In this document: positions 18,284-28,113 of the stretch, in pieces
Numbering within the stretch: the stretch's first letter is position 1
Layout: each line of letters opens with the position of its first letter
From: Bacteroidia bacterium
GTDB taxonomy: Bacteria; Bacteroidota; Bacteroidia; NS11-12g; UBA9320
Length of the DNA: 64,000 nt
Assembly: GCA_018402155.1 (NCBI GenBank)
Contig: JAGYJG010000001.1
Span: 1,694,501-1,758,500, forward strand
Direction: 5' to 3'
The notes under the pieces: model-generated
Databases searched by the model: none
What the model saw: the letters and a program-made list of their open reading frames with translations, nothing else
Told to the model about the DNA's origin: nothing
Made by a program: the position numbers and the translations under genes

Positions 18284-19102
18284 ATGTCTTTCAAACTTCT
18301 GTGTACTGATATAGACGGAACATTGCTAAATGCCGACCGGGAATTGTCTGCCGAAACCATTGCAGAGTTCACGCGCATAAAATCTACGTGCGATATAGTA
18401 CTAGCGTCATCGCGAATGCCCAAAGCTATGCATCACCTACAGCAAGAGGTAGAAATACTAAACAGCCCTCTGATAGCCTACAATGGCGGCCTAGTGCTAG
18501 ATGGCGAAAAGGTTCTGAGCAGCACAGAAGTAGGTTTTGCAGAAGTTCTACAAATAGCCCAATTGAGCAAAGGAACAGAAATACATGTGAGTATATACAA
18601 CAATGATGAATGGATAGTGCCAGCCATGGACTTCTGGGCCAACAGAGAGGCTAGTAATACCAAGGTAAATCCTCAAGTGCAGCCGCTAGACAACACTCTA
18701 AACCAGTACCAGCGGAGCAATAAAGGTGCGCACAAAGTAATGTGTATGGGGCCAGCAGAGCAGATAGCTGTGCTCTACAACCAATTAATAAACACCTTGA
18801 ATGACGATTTGCATGTATACAAATCCAAGGATACCTATTTGGAAATAGCGAGCAGAAAAATTTCTAAAAAATCGGCCATTGCAACGCTGCTAGAAACCAA
18901 ATACCAGCATTTGGTTTGGGACAACATAATTGCCTTTGGCGACAACTACAATGACATAGAAATGCTAGAAGCTGTAGGAATGGGAATAGCCGTAGGAAAT
19001 GCAAAAAAAGAAGTATTGGGCATAGCCAATGAAGTAACCTCTAGCAACAAAGAACATGGGGTTGCTTTTGCCATACGAAAGCATTTTCGTGACTCTATTT
19101 AG
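18284..19102 (+). CDS. Cof-type HAD family phosphatase
   Basis: A 272-residue cytoplasmic HAD hydrolase. Motif I is CTDIDGTLLNADREL (nucleophile and acid/base aspartates), motif II is LASSRM, and motif III/IV is the ISKKSAIATLL lysine with FGDNYNDIEML aspartates. The central cap of the C2 (Cof) type lies at about 85-190. Family members dephosphorylate sugar phosphates, FMN or other metabolites; substrate cannot be read from sequence. Divergent from paaZ by 88 bases, downstream gene is hppD on the same strand after 206 bases. Confidence 0.92.
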   Translation: MSFKLLCTDIDGTLLNADRELSAETIAEFTRIKSTCDIVLASSRMPKAMHHLQQEVEILNSPLIAYNGGLVLDGEKVLSSTEVGFAEVLQIAQLSKGTEIHVSIYNNDEWIVPAMDFWANREASNTKVNPQVQPLDNTLNQYQRSNKGAHKVMCMGPAEQIAVLYNQLINTLNDDLHVYKSKDTYLEIASRKISKKSAIATLLETKYQHLVWDNIIAFGDNYNDIEMLEAVGMGIAVGNAKKEVLGIANEVTSSNKEHGVAFAIRKHFRDSI

Positions 19103-19280
19103 TATTACAACCCAAAAAAAGTAGTGTAAAAATCGAGGTTTAGATTGCCCAAACTGCAATGCCCCGTCTATTTTGTTTTGACTGAAACCAAAAAATGCAA
19201 CGAAGATTGCAACCTCACAGCGAGTATCTTTTTGGGCACCTTCATATTATAAGTCATTTAGCAGTTCAGCCCAAAAAGCT

Positions 19281-19288
19281 TAATTTTG
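19281..19288 (+). promoter_or_regulatory. -7 box for hppD
   Basis: TAATTTTG is an exact TAnnTTTG, 20 bases before the hppD ATG. No clear -33 TTTG at the usual distance. Confidence 0.55.
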
Positions 19289-19308
19289 TGGCACAATAGA
19301 ATTAAAAA

Positions 19309-20442
19309 ATGGACAGCAATACAAAAGACCTTCCAAAATTATACGACGAAGCACAAGATTTCATGCCGCTGTTTGGTACAGACTATATAGAATTGTATGT
19401 GAGCAATTGCAAACAAGCAGCTCACTTTTACAAAACAGCTTTCGGTTTTAAAGACTTGGCATTTGCTGGATTAGAAACCGGCATGACTACCCACGAAAGC
19501 TACGTAGTAGTTCAAGACAAAATAAAACTTGTACTCACCTCGCCACTAAGGAGCGGTACTGCTATAGGGGAACATATAGAAAAACACGGAGATGGAGTGA
19601 AAGTGGTAGCTCTATGGGTGCCAAACGCTACCAAAGCATACGACGAAGCCATAAAAAGAGGCGCGAAACACTACATGAAGCCTACCGTAGAAGAGGACGA
19701 AAACGGCAGCGTGGTTCGGTCTGGGATATACACCTACGGCGAAACTGTACATATATTTGTAGAACGAAATGAATACACTGGTGTTTTTCTGCCAGGATAC
19801 AAAACATGGGATTCCGGCTATCACCCTACATCCACAGGTTTGCAGTACGTAGACCATATGGTGGGCAATGTAGAGCTTGGAGAAATGATGACCTGGTGCA
19901 ATTTTTATAAAGACGTGCTTGGTTTTGCCCAAATAGTATCGTTTGACGACAAAGATATTTCAACTGAATATACCGCCCTGATGAGCAAGGTAATGAGCAA
20001 CGGAAATGGTAGAATAAAATTTCCTATCAATGAACCGGCAGAAGGCAAAAAAAAATCTCAAATAGAAGAGTACTTAGACTTTTATGAAGGACCTGGGGTG
20101 CAGCACATTGCCGTGGCTACTGAAGATATTATTGCTACCGTTCGCGAATTGCAAGCCCGAGGTATACAGTTTTTGCGTGTGCCAGACACCTACTACGATG
20201 TATTACTAGATAGAGTAGGCCAAATAGATGAAGACCTAGCACCGCTTCGCGAACTAGGCATATTGGTAGATAGAGACGATGAAGGATATCTACTACAGAT
20301 CTTCACCAAACCGATAGAGCCTCGTCCCACACTGTTCTTCGAAATAATACAACGCAAGGGTGCAACATCATTTGGAAAGGGAAACTTTCAAGCACTGTTT
20401 GAAGCCATTGAAAGGGAACAAGAATTGAGAGGCACACTTTAG
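19309..20442 (+). CDS. hppD: 4-hydroxyphenylpyruvate dioxygenase
   Basis: Converts 4-hydroxyphenylpyruvate to homogentisate in tyrosine breakdown. 377 residues, the usual length. Two vicinal-oxygen-chelate halves are visible, and the three iron ligands fall in VDHMVGN, VQHIAVAT and FFEIIQRKG. The substrate-binding C-terminal loop SFGKGNFQALFEAIEREQELRG is fully conserved. Homogentisate dioxygenase and fumarylacetoacetase are not in the window. The gene stands as its own unit with a -7 box; the mhpDFE block starts 212 bases later. Confidence 0.97.
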   Translation: MDSNTKDLPKLYDEAQDFMPLFGTDYIELYVSNCKQAAHFYKTAFGFKDLAFAGLETGMTTHESYVVVQDKIKLVLTSPLRSGTAIGEHIEKHGDGVKVVALWVPNATKAYDEAIKRGAKHYMKPTVEEDENGSVVRSGIYTYGETVHIFVERNEYTGVFLPGYKTWDSGYHPTSTGLQYVDHMVGNVELGEMMTWCNFYKDVLGFAQIVSFDDKDISTEYTALMSKVMSNGNGRIKFPINEPAEGKKKSQIEEYLDFYEGPGVQHIAVATEDIIATVRELQARGIQFLRVPDTYYDVLLDRVGQIDEDLAPLRELGILVDRDDEGYLLQIFTKPIEPRPTLFFEIIQRKGATSFGKGNFQALFEAIEREQELRGTL

Positions 20443-20494
20443 GTAAGAAATAGCACTAAGACATAGCATCTAAAAAGGTTAATATATTTAAGTG

Positions 20495-20535
20495 ACCTAT
20501 ATGATTACGACCAATATAGGTGCTCTAAAACGTAT
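20495..20535. repeat. Copy B of a short intergenic repeat with a hairpin
   Basis: After hppD, ACCTATAT (20495-20502) and ATATAGGT (20514-20521) form an 8-bp stem with an 11-base loop. The loop/right-arm segment and the next bases (GACCAATATAGG, CTCTAAAACGTATTTAT) match copy A at 8605-8656. No T-run follows, so it is a poor terminator on its own. Confidence 0.3.
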
Positions 20536-20654
20536 TTATAGTTTAATCCAAAATAATTTTTTATTGTATTGCCTTAGCTGTATTTAATTTGTAACAATGC
20601 TTAACCAAAGCAGATATAACCCATATTGAAATTCATCCTTAGTATACAAAACAA

Positions 20655-21449
20655 ATGAACGAAACAATACAACAAGCAGCAGATCTCTTGTGGAATGCTC
20701 ATGTTACTAAATCTACGATAGCGCCCATACGCGAGCTGCTAGGTGCAGAAAACATAGACGCAGCCTATGCCGCACAAGAAATAAATACAAAGCGCAGAAT
20801 GGCACAAGGAGAAAAAGTGTTGGGCAAAAAAATAGGCTTAACCTCCTTTGCAGTAATGGAGCAACTGGGTGTAGACCAACCGGACTACGGTATCCTGTTT
20901 GACACTATGCAGGTGAAAGATGGGAAACTTGCCTATGCGGAGCTTGTGCAGCCAAAGGCCGAAGCTGAAATTGCCTTTGTATTGGGAGATGATTTAGAAG
21001 AAGATTTTAACATAACCGACCTGATAGAAGCCATAGAATACGCCACTGTAAGTATAGAGATAGTAGGTAGCAGGGTAGCCGATTGGAATATCAAAATAAC
21101 CGATACTATAGCCGATAATGCAAGTGCAAGCCACTACATACTGGGAAAATCCAAGGTTAGCTTACATGGAGACATAAGCGAAAATCAGTCTATAGACCTA
21201 GAAAACTGCAAAATGACACTCACCAAAAACGGAGTGCTCGCCTCTGAAGGTAACGGTAAAGCGTGTATGGATAACCCACTAAACGCTGCACTTTGGCTAG
21301 CGCGTATTATGCAAAAGCAAGGTAATCCGCTGCGCAAAGGCGAAGTACTATTGTCTGGAGCCCTGGGGCCTATGGTTCCTATATCTCAAGGCGATACGTT
21401 TGTAGCTACTATAGAAGGATTGGGGTCTGTATCGTTACAAATTATATAG
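20655..21449 (+). CDS. mhpD: 2-oxopent-4-enoate hydratase (or 2-oxo-3-hexenedioate decarboxylase)
   Basis: A 264-residue member of the fumarylacetoacetate hydrolase-fold MhpD/DmpE/DmpH family, which hydrates 2-oxopent-4-enoate to 4-hydroxy-2-oxovalerate in meta-cleavage pathways. Metal-site acidic residues lie in PKAEAEIAFVLGDDL and SIEIVGSR; LGKKIGLTS and QPDYGILFDTM are family signatures. The hydratase and decarboxylase subfamilies look alike, so the exact reaction is inferred from the following mhpF and mhpE genes, which use the hydratase product. First gene of a three-gene operon (36- and 48-base gaps). Confidence 0.88.
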   Translation: MNETIQQAADLLWNAHVTKSTIAPIRELLGAENIDAAYAAQEINTKRRMAQGEKVLGKKIGLTSFAVMEQLGVDQPDYGILFDTMQVKDGKLAYAELVQPKAEAEIAFVLGDDLEEDFNITDLIEAIEYATVSIEIVGSRVADWNIKITDTIADNASASHYILGKSKVSLHGDISENQSIDLENCKMTLTKNGVLASEGNGKACMDNPLNAALWLARIMQKQGNPLRKGEVLLSGALGPMVPISQGDTFVATIEGLGSVSLQII

Positions 21450-21484
21450 ACTAAAAATCCACTAAAAAGCAATCATAAAAAAAC

Positions 21485-22438
21485 ATGAAAAAGAAAGTAG
21501 CCATACTAGGAAGTGGAAACATAGGAACAGATTTGATGATTAAAATCATACGAACATCTGACGTGCTAGAAATGGGTTGTTTTGTGGGAATAGACCCAGA
21601 ATCTGACGGGCTAGCACGTGCCCAACGAATGGGCGTAGAAATATGCAGCACTGGCATAGACGGACTACTAAAGATGCCCGTATGGAAAGAAATAGCGATC
21701 GTTTTTGACGCAACAAGTGCAAAAGCTCACCACTACAATTGGGGAAAAATAAAGGAGTTTGCCGCTAAAAAAATGGTGGACTTAACTCCTGCTGCAGTTG
21801 GCCCTTATGTAGTGCCTGCCGTTTCTTTTGATCAAAATTTGCGAAGCAAATTGAATTTAAATATCAATATACTTTCTGATGCTAATGTAAATATGGTAAC
21901 CTGTGGTGGGCAAGCTACCATACCGATAGTGGCAGCAGTAAGTAGAATAGCCAAAGTGCACTACGGCGAAATAGTAGCGAGCATAGCAAGCAAAAGTGCA
22001 GGACCAGGCACGCGAGCCAATATTGATGAATTTACAGAAACTACTGCCCAAGCCATAGAAAAAATAGGTGGAGCTGCACGGGGAAAGGCCATTATTGTGC
22101 TCAATCCGGCAGAGCCTCCGCTCATTATGCGAGATACTGTTTTTACACTAAGTGAGCAAGCAGACAGAGAAGCCATACGAGCTAGTGTACATCAAATGGT
22201 AGCCGAGGTACAAAAGTATGTGCCCGGATATACACTGCACCAAGAAGTGCAATTTGACGACATCCCAGAGAGTGAACCAGTTTTTATAGAAGGAGTAGGC
22301 TACAAAAGTGGCTTAAAAACTACAGTACTTTTGCAGGTAGTAGGTGCCGGGCACTACCTACCCGAGTATGCCGGAAACTTAGATATAATGACAAGTGCAG
22401 CTATAGCAGTAGGCGAGAAAATGCTTCAAAAATCATGA
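21485..22438 (+). CDS. mhpF: Acetaldehyde dehydrogenase (acylating)
   Basis: Oxidises acetaldehyde to acetyl-CoA with NAD and CoA. 317 residues. The N-terminal Rossmann motif is [13 protein letters not shown], the catalytic cysteine is Cys140 in [12 protein letters not shown], and [15 protein letters not shown] is a family signature. In MhpF/DmpF proteins the enzyme pairs with the MhpE aldolase, and acetaldehyde is channelled between them; the partner gene is next, 48 bases on. Confidence 0.96.
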   Translation: MKKKVAILGSGNIGTDLMIKIIRTSDVLEMGCFVGIDPESDGLARAQRMGVEICSTGIDGLLKMPVWKEIAIVFDATSAKAHHYNWGKIKEFAAKKMVDLTPAAVGPYVVPAVSFDQNLRSKLNLNINILSDANVNMVTCGGQATIPIVAAVSRIAKVHYGEIVASIASKSAGPGTRANIDEFTETTAQAIEKIGGAARGKAIIVLNPAEPPLIMRDTVFTLSEQADREAIRASVHQMVAEVQKYVPGYTLHQEVQFDDIPESEPVFIEGVGYKSGLKTTVLLQVVGAGHYLPEYAGNLDIMTSAAIAVGEKMLQKS

Positions 22439-22485
22439 TTTAAGAAATAAAACGGACATGAAACATAAACCTAAACACTAAAACA

Positions 22486-23484
22486 ATGTACCTACAAGAC
22501 GTAACACTGCGCGATGGGATGCACGCGATAAAGCACCAATATAAAAAACAGCAACTAAAAGACCTAGCCATATCATTAGACAAAGCTGGAGTAGATGCTA
22601 TAGAAATAGCTCACGGTGACGGCCTCAGCGGGGGAAGTTTTAATTATGGTTTTGGGGCACACACAGACTGGGATTGGCTAGAAGGAGTGGCGGACGAGCT
22701 GCAGCACGCTGTGCTCACCACCCTGCTATTACCTGGTATAGGTACCATACACGACCTAAAAAAAGCCTACGCGCTGGGGGTTCGCTCTGTACGAGTAGCC
22801 ACACACTGTACCGAAGCAGACGTAAGCAAACAACACATAGAAGCCGCCAAAAATTTGGGAATGGACGTAGGCGGTTTTTTGATGATGGCGCATATGAATG
22901 AACCCCAAAAACTAGCTGAGCAAGCTAAACTTATGGAGAGCTACGGAGCCGACTGTGTCTACGTGACTGACAGCGCAGGCGCTCTTTTGATGGATGATGT
23001 GGCAGATCGCATAAAGGCTTTTAAAGACCATTTAGACAGCAAAACAGAAGTAGGTATACACTGCCACAACAACCTAAGCCTAGGCGTAGCTAATACCATA
23101 ATAGCTATGCAGCAAGGGGCTACACGCCTAGATGCCTCGCTAGCCGGAATGGGAGCAGGAGCAGGAAACTGCGCCTTAGAAGTACTCGTAGCCGTGCTCA
23201 ATAGAATGAGCGTACAACACAATGCCGACTTGAGTCAACTCATGGCTTTGGCAGACGACGTAATACGCCCATTGCAAGAAAGACCTGTACGTGTAGATAG
23301 GGAAACGCTAAGTCTAGGGTACGCAGGAGTGTACTCCAGTTTTTTGCTACACAGTGAGCGTGCTGCACAAAAATACGGGCTAAATACTGCTGATATTTTG
23401 CAAGAACTCGGCAAACGAAAAATGGTAGGCGGACAAGAAGATATGATTGTAGATGTAGCTTTGGATATGCTGAAAAAGACTTAG
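22486..23484 (+). CDS. mhpE: 4-hydroxy-2-oxovalerate aldolase
   Basis: Cleaves 4-hydroxy-2-oxovalerate to pyruvate and acetaldehyde. 332 residues, DRE-TIM metallolyase family. The N-terminal [13 protein letters not shown] carries the Arg-Asp pair, and [14 protein letters not shown] carries the two manganese-binding histidines. The C-terminal communication domain that contacts MhpF is present by length. Last gene of mhpDFE; the first meta-cleavage steps (extradiol dioxygenase, semialdehyde dehydrogenase or hydrolase, tautomerase) are not in the window. In Bacteroidetes these three genes can serve tryptophan/3-hydroxyanthranilate breakdown, which is an inference here. Confidence 0.96.
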   Translation: MYLQDVTLRDGMHAIKHQYKKQQLKDLAISLDKAGVDAIEIAHGDGLSGGSFNYGFGAHTDWDWLEGVADELQHAVLTTLLLPGIGTIHDLKKAYALGVRSVRVATHCTEADVSKQHIEAAKNLGMDVGGFLMMAHMNEPQKLAEQAKLMESYGADCVYVTDSAGALLMDDVADRIKAFKDHLDSKTEVGIHCHNNLSLGVANTIIAMQQGATRLDASLAGMGAGAGNCALEVLVAVLNRMSVQHNADLSQLMALADDVIRPLQERPVRVDRETLSLGYAGVYSSFLLHSERAAQKYGLNTADILQELGKRKMVGGQEDMIVDVALDMLKKT

Positions 23485-23512
23485 TTAATCTCACCGTTTA
23501 TGTTTGCCGAAG

Positions 23513-25399
23513 TTAGCTTTGCAGCTCGCTTAGTTCTAGCCACCTATCGCCTTTAGTACTAAGCTCCGTCAGTACCGTGCCCAGTCTATCTGTGGTTGTT
23601 GCAATTACTTCAAAATCGGTTGCATTAGTAATAAGAACTTCCTCCAGCGTGTCCTTTTCTTCCTCTAGTTTTTCTATGTCTTTTTCCAATTGTTCTAGTT
23701 CATATTTTTCTTTAAAGCTTAGCTTACTTTTAGGAATTTCTGTCTTTTGCTTTTCAGCAATATGTTGCTCTTTTTTAGCTTCTTTTTTTTGGGCTTTAGC
23801 ATTTTCAGCTTGCTCCAAGCGGTACTCTGTATAGCTTCCATTGTAGTCGCGCACGTGTCCGTTACCCTCAAAAACAAAAATATGATCTACAATCCGGTCA
23901 AGAAAATACCGGTCATGACTTACCAATAGTATGCACCCGCCAAAATCTGCCAAAAAAGATTCCAATTTATTGAGAGTCAATATATCTAAATCGTTTGTTG
24001 GCTCATCTAGAATCAAGAAATTAGGATTCTTCATTAGCACAGTAAGTAGGTAGAGCCGTCGTTTTTCTCCTCCACTTAATTTTTCTACTAATTGGTTTTG
24101 CATCTGCGGGGCAAATAGAAATAGATTAAGCATTTGGCTTGCTGTCACCTTACTTCCATTGGCCAGTGTTATCACTTCTGCAACATCTTTTAGCACGTCT
24201 ATTACCCGTTTTTGAGGTTTTAGATTTTTCATTCCCTCTTGGCTATAGTAGCCAAAAACAACCGTATCCCCTCGATTTATTTTACCGCTGTCTGCCTGCT
24301 CCAAATCCATTATCATATTGAGAAATGTGGACTTTCCACATCCATTTTTTCCCACTATGCCTATACGCTCTCCTTTTTTGAATATATAGTCAAAACCCTG
24401 CAGAATAAAATTACTCCCAAAGGCTTTATACAGTTTTTTGAGCTCCAGTATTTTACCCCCTATACGACTCATTTTTACCGATAGCTCTAAGTCTTGTATC
24501 TTTTTACCACTCTTGGCCTTTGTTTCGGTTTCATAAAAAGAAGAAATCCTTGATTTACTTTTGGTAGTTCGTGCTTTAGGACTTCTGCGCATCCATTCTA
24601 GCTCAGTCTTCATAAGCTGCTGTGCCTTGCCTATTTCTGCTGCCGATGCGGCTTCTAGCTCAGCTTTTTTTTCCAAAAAATATGCATAATTTCCTGTGTA
24701 GTATTGCAGCCTGCCGTCTATCATTTCTACAATTTGATTGCACACTGAGTCTAAAAAATAGCGATCGTGACTCACCATAAGAATACTCATATTAGAATTG
24801 CTTAAGTATTTTTCTAGCCATTCTATCATATCGAGGTCGAGATGATTGGTGGGCTCATCAAGTAAAAGCAAATCCGGATTTTGCAAAATGGCAAGTGCTA
24901 TTGATAGTCGTTTTTTTTGACCACCACTGAGCGAGGAAATGGGTTGCTCGTAGTCTGTTATGGTAAACCGGGTGAGTAGTTCTTTGAGTTTTCGTTCAAA
25001 ATCCCACGCATCGGCCTCATCCATAGCTGCAGACACTTGTTCGAATGAGCGTTGAGTATCCGTATTGTAATCTAGTGTTTGAGCCTCAAGCGCTACTTCG
25101 TAAGCCCTTATGGTAGCCATTATATGGGAACTACTATAGTCTATCAGCTCTTGTATGGTGCCTTCCTCAAACTTAGGTTCTTGTGGCAGGTAGGCCGAGC
25201 GTATTCCTTTTCGCAAGCGCACTATACCGCCGTCTGGCTCTTCCTCTTGAGCCAATATTTTAAGTAACGAGCTTTTTCCCGTGCCATTGTTTGCAACTAG
25301 TGCAATTTTATCGCCTTTGTTTATACTGAGATTTAGCTCAGAGAAGAGCACACGCTCTCCCAAGTCTTTATACAGATTTTCGGCACTAAGGTAGTTCAT
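23513..25399 (-). CDS. ABC-F family ATPase, Uup-like
   Basis: A 628-residue soluble protein with two ABC ATPase domains and no membrane segments. Domain 1: Walker A NNGTGKSSLL, signature SLSGGQKKRLSIA, Walker B LLLLDEPTNHLD. Domain 2: Walker A GKNGCGKSTFL, signature KLSGGEKRRLYLL, FLILDEPTNDLD. The linker (about 235-300) and the charged C-terminal coiled coil (about 555-628) match Uup. ABC-F proteins act on ribosomes; Uup also affects ribosome assembly and transposon excision. The start at ATG 25399 is chosen because the TTG at 25414 lies inside the -7 box. Confidence 0.92.
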   Translation of the reverse strand: MNYLSAENLYKDLGERVLFSELNLSINKGDKIALVANNGTGKSSLLKILAQEEEPDGGIVRLRKGIRSAYLPQEPKFEEGTIQELIDYSSSHIMATIRAYEVALEAQTLDYNTDTQRSFEQVSAAMDEADAWDFERKLKELLTRFTITDYEQPISSLSGGQKKRLSIALAILQNPDLLLLDEPTNHLDLDMIEWLEKYLSNSNMSILMVSHDRYFLDSVCNQIVEMIDGRLQYYTGNYAYFLEKKAELEAASAAEIGKAQQLMKTELEWMRRSPKARTTKSKSRISSFYETETKAKSGKKIQDLELSVKMSRIGGKILELKKLYKAFGSNFILQGFDYIFKKGERIGIVGKNGCGKSTFLNMIMDLEQADSGKINRGDTVVFGYYSQEGMKNLKPQKRVIDVLKDVAEVITLANGSKVTASQMLNLFLFAPQMQNQLVEKLSGGEKRRLYLLTVLMKNPNFLILDEPTNDLDILTLNKLESFLADFGGCILLVSHDRYFLDRIVDHIFVFEGNGHVRDYNGSYTEYRLEQAENAKAQKKEAKKEQHIAEKQKTEIPKSKLSFKEKYELEQLEKDIEKLEEEKDTLEEVLITNATDFEVIATTTDRLGTVLTELSTKGDRWLELSELQS

Positions 25400-25411
25400 A
25401 TTTAGAAGGTG

Positions 25412-25443
25412 CAAAGGTAGTCTCTTTCTCTTTGCTAAACCAA
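25412..25443 (-). promoter_or_regulatory. Promoter of the ABC-F gene
   Basis: TACCTTTG (exact TAnnTTTG, 25412-25419 on the minus strand) with a TTG at 25441-25443, 21 bases upstream, which fits the Bacteroidetes -33/-7 spacing. ATG follows after 12 bases. Confidence 0.65.
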
Positions 25444-25444
25444 T

Positions 25445-27034
25445 CTACCTAATGTCCTCCTGTAGAACCAAAATATCGGGGTAGGTAAAAAAATGCTCCG
25501 GAATGAGCTGCTTGCCGTGGTCAGAAAACGCAGCAATTTTATACCCTTTTTTTACAATTGGATCTAGCAGATATTTTTCGGTATGCCAACAGTATGCAGT
25601 AAGATTGTGGTAAAACATTAGCTCAATATCTTCATACGGCTTGCAGTTAACGATTACCCTATCTTTTACTTCCCATTTGGTAGGTAGATTTTTGTATATT
25701 GCTGTGTTATGCAGCTTGGTTTGTCGGTACACATTGGTATAGCTTCTGCTATCTTTTATCGCAGTTGGGTTCAATGCGTAGATACCCGCACTTAGTACTA
25801 CCAAAAAACTAACCCACCGATAAGTTTGGCGGTACTTTTTAAAAAAATTCAGTACATAGTTTATACCTGCCGCTATTATTATCCATAGTAGATAACTCAT
25901 AGGGTAGGTAAAACTTGGCATTTTGCTCAATGTGAAACTAAAAAACAGATAGAATATAGCCAAAGCTGCTAGTACCGAAACAGACAAAGAAACCGATATA
26001 TTTTTGTTTTTGAGTATTGAAAAAATTCCAAAAAGAATGAAGGGAATAAAGAACGAACCATACAAAACACTTACTTGATCTAAGTGATACCACCACTCAC
26101 CAGCGTGATCTTCTACCGCTTCAAATAGATGTTTAAAATAATCATTTTTACTCAAGGCGTATTCAGCAGGAAACCTAGTGTAAATAAAAATTTGCCAAGG
26201 CAAAAAAGTGAGTAGAGCTATTCCAAAGCTTACTGCTATCCGTTTCCATTGCCTCAGTTGACCCCGATATTTTTTATTTTGTAAAAGATATAATCCCCAA
26301 AGACCTAAAACTACAAAACCCGAAAGCCATTTAGTAAGGACTGCAAAACCTATCGCACAACCAATGAATAAAGCCCAAAATAGTTTTCTATCCGAATGTA
26401 AAAATTTAAAAAAACCCCACAGGCTCAATGCTATATAAAAGGCAAAAGAAACATCATTGTGATCAGTAGATAGAAGCCCCGAAGTGAGCTCCAAATGGTA
26501 ATAAGATAACGTATAAAGAAGAGCGGCTATAATTGCAATATCTCGGTCTTTGAGCCACAACCGGGTACCGTCGTAAATCAAGAATATTGTTATCATGCCC
26601 ATCAATACCGAAGGAATTCGGAGTGCCACTTCATTTGTACCAAAAATTTTCATTGCAAGTGCCATTTGCCACAAAAATAATGGCTCTTTATGAAGCCAAA
26701 TATGGTTGGTCATCCAGTCTTCAGTATGGTACGGCAACACAGGATTTATCCTTAGCATAGGTTTCAGTGGATATGTCATTAAATTTTTGGCCACTAGTGC
26801 ATGAAAGCGCTCATCCCAATCGTGCAAATAAGGATCTACACATGCCATAAAAAGTAGTAGCCCAAAGCCCGCTGCTAGCATAAAAAATAATGCTGTACGG
26901 TACTGTCCCTTAAAGAAATGGATATATAGTGAGATCGCTACAAATGCAACAGCAATAAATAAGGCAATAGATACATCTTGAGCATAAAGCACAGAAGAGA
27001 TTTTAGGGAAGGCTATGTAGTCATTAAAAACCAT
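25445..27034 (-). CDS. ArnT/GT39-type membrane glycosyltransferase
   Basis: A 529-residue integral membrane protein with about 11-13 hydrophobic helices and a periplasmic C-terminal portion (about 430-529). The acidic pair in the first loop (LHDWDERFHALVAKNL) is the signature of the ArnT/PMT (GT39-like, PF13231) family, which transfers sugars from polyprenyl-phosphate carriers. TKWLSGFVVLGLWGL is a typical internal helix. I start at ATG 27034 rather than the GTG at 27088, whose added 18 residues (several cysteines) look unlike a membrane-protein start. Acceptor unknown; lipid A or surface glycan modification is plausible. Confidence 0.85.
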   Translation of the reverse strand: MVFNDYIAFPKISSVLYAQDVSIALFIAVAFVAISLYIHFFKGQYRTALFFMLAAGFGLLLFMACVDPYLHDWDERFHALVAKNLMTYPLKPMLRINPVLPYHTEDWMTNHIWLHKEPLFLWQMALAMKIFGTNEVALRIPSVLMGMITIFLIYDGTRLWLKDRDIAIIAALLYTLSYYHLELTSGLLSTDHNDVSFAFYIALSLWGFFKFLHSDRKLFWALFIGCAIGFAVLTKWLSGFVVLGLWGLYLLQNKKYRGQLRQWKRIAVSFGIALLTFLPWQIFIYTRFPAEYALSKNDYFKHLFEAVEDHAGEWWYHLDQVSVLYGSFFIPFILFGIFSILKNKNISVSLSVSVLAALAIFYLFFSFTLSKMPSFTYPMSYLLWIIIAAGINYVLNFFKKYRQTYRWVSFLVVLSAGIYALNPTAIKDSRSYTNVYRQTKLHNTAIYKNLPTKWEVKDRVIVNCKPYEDIELMFYHNLTAYCWHTEKYLLDPIVKKGYKIAAFSDHGKQLIPEHFFTYPDILVLQEDIR

Positions 27035-27505
27035 ACACAATTGATTGCGACAATTCTCGCACTGCGAGGATGTACCTGCGGCGTACACATATAAATCATT
27101 AGCAATTATACACTAAGTTTATAATAATTAAATAATTAGAACTTTTATTACTCAAAAAATGAAGCAATTAGCTTGAACTATTTACGGAGATTAGTTTCTT
27201 CATAATACTAATTTGTAAACCAAAGGGAAGGCAAACGACCATCAACAAAGTCATGTTTGAAACATACAAAATAGTAAGCGGATTTTAAGACTGCAATAGA
27301 TATAGGTAAAACATACTGACACTGAATATTAAAAAATTAAAATTTGGACCAATGGTGGGTATCAAAATGAGGTGTATGGATACAACTATTTTCCAAAGCT
27401 TTAATTAATAATTTCATCTATACCGAAGTATAATTTATTCGCAAACTAGGACTATTACATACCTTAAGACTTTTCATCAACATACTAGATAAGATTTTTT
27501 ATACA
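27035..27505. other. Gene-free interval, 471 bases
   Basis: Very AT-rich stretch between a minus-strand membrane glycosyltransferase and a hypothetical gene. Stops are frequent in all frames. I see no tRNA, no clear terminator and no TAnnTTTG box within it. Confidence 0.4.
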
Positions 27506-28063
27506 CTACAAATGAGCCAAGAACTCTCCAAAGGGAATGGGTTTACTGTAGTTGAAACCAGCATAATAATTACATTGCAGCTTAAATTGCAAAGCACCTT
27601 TAGCATCTTTTATAGTTTCTACTATCACGTTTCCAAAGCGCTGTTGATACTTACCGTCATCGTCAAAACTTGGTTTCGGTTTCAAAAAATAGTGCCAACA
27701 GTCATTAGTAGCTCCACTAATGCGCTTGGCTGTATGCTTATTTACCTGTAAAAGGTAGCCTTGCTGCTGCAAGCTACCTTTTACATAATCCATCAGATAA
27801 TGGCAATAATTTTCTTGAGAAGCGTCACTTATTTTAATAACCAAACCAGCAGTATCTTCTCGTTCTATGGCGTAGGTACTGATATCTTCATCGAGGGATT
27901 TAGCGGCTTCCCATTCGCTTTGCAGGTATATAAGGCGTGTTTGAATACCATTAAACGCATGACACATTTCGTCTAAAAAGTCAGCAGACCGATGCACGGG
28001 CTTACTCTCCGAGAAATCTTCTAACTCCAATTGATAAAATAAGTTTTTAAAGAAAGACCGCAT
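27506..28063 (-). CDS. Hypothetical protein
   Basis: A 185-residue soluble protein, start ATG 28063 (MRSFFKNLF); the further upstream GTG is less likely. I recognise no family. It has an acidic N-terminal half with helix-like stretches (ADFLDEMCHAFNGIQTRL, LQSEWEAAKSL), a middle region with several aromatic and cysteine residues, and a beta-rich C-terminal half (GNVIVETIKDAKGALQFKLQCNYYAGF). No signal peptide or membrane segment. It is divergent from the GT2 fusion gene with only 50 bases between starts, so the two may share control. Confidence 0.6.
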   Translation of the reverse strand: MRSFFKNLFYQLELEDFSESKPVHRSADFLDEMCHAFNGIQTRLIYLQSEWEAAKSLDEDISTYAIEREDTAGLVIKISDASQENYCHYLMDYVKGSLQQQGYLLQVNKHTAKRISGATNDCWHYFLKPKPSFDDDGKYQQRFGNVIVETIKDAKGALQFKLQCNYYAGFNYSKPIPFGEFLAHL

Positions 28064-28096
28064 ATAACCTGTGTAGTATAACACTTTCTAATACCG

Positions 28097-28104
28097 TATG
28101 TTTG
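28097..28104 (+). promoter_or_regulatory. -7 box for the GT2 fusion gene
   Basis: TATGTTTG, an exact TAnnTTTG, ends nine bases before TTG 28114 and overlaps the alternative TTG at 28102, which therefore cannot be the start. Confidence 0.6.
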
Positions 28105-28113
28105 TGCAAAATT

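Noticed and set aside
27035-27505. Possible tRNA or small RNA in the 471-base gap
   Set aside because: No cloverleaf-like pairing, no conserved T-loop sequence and no terminator could be found by eye.
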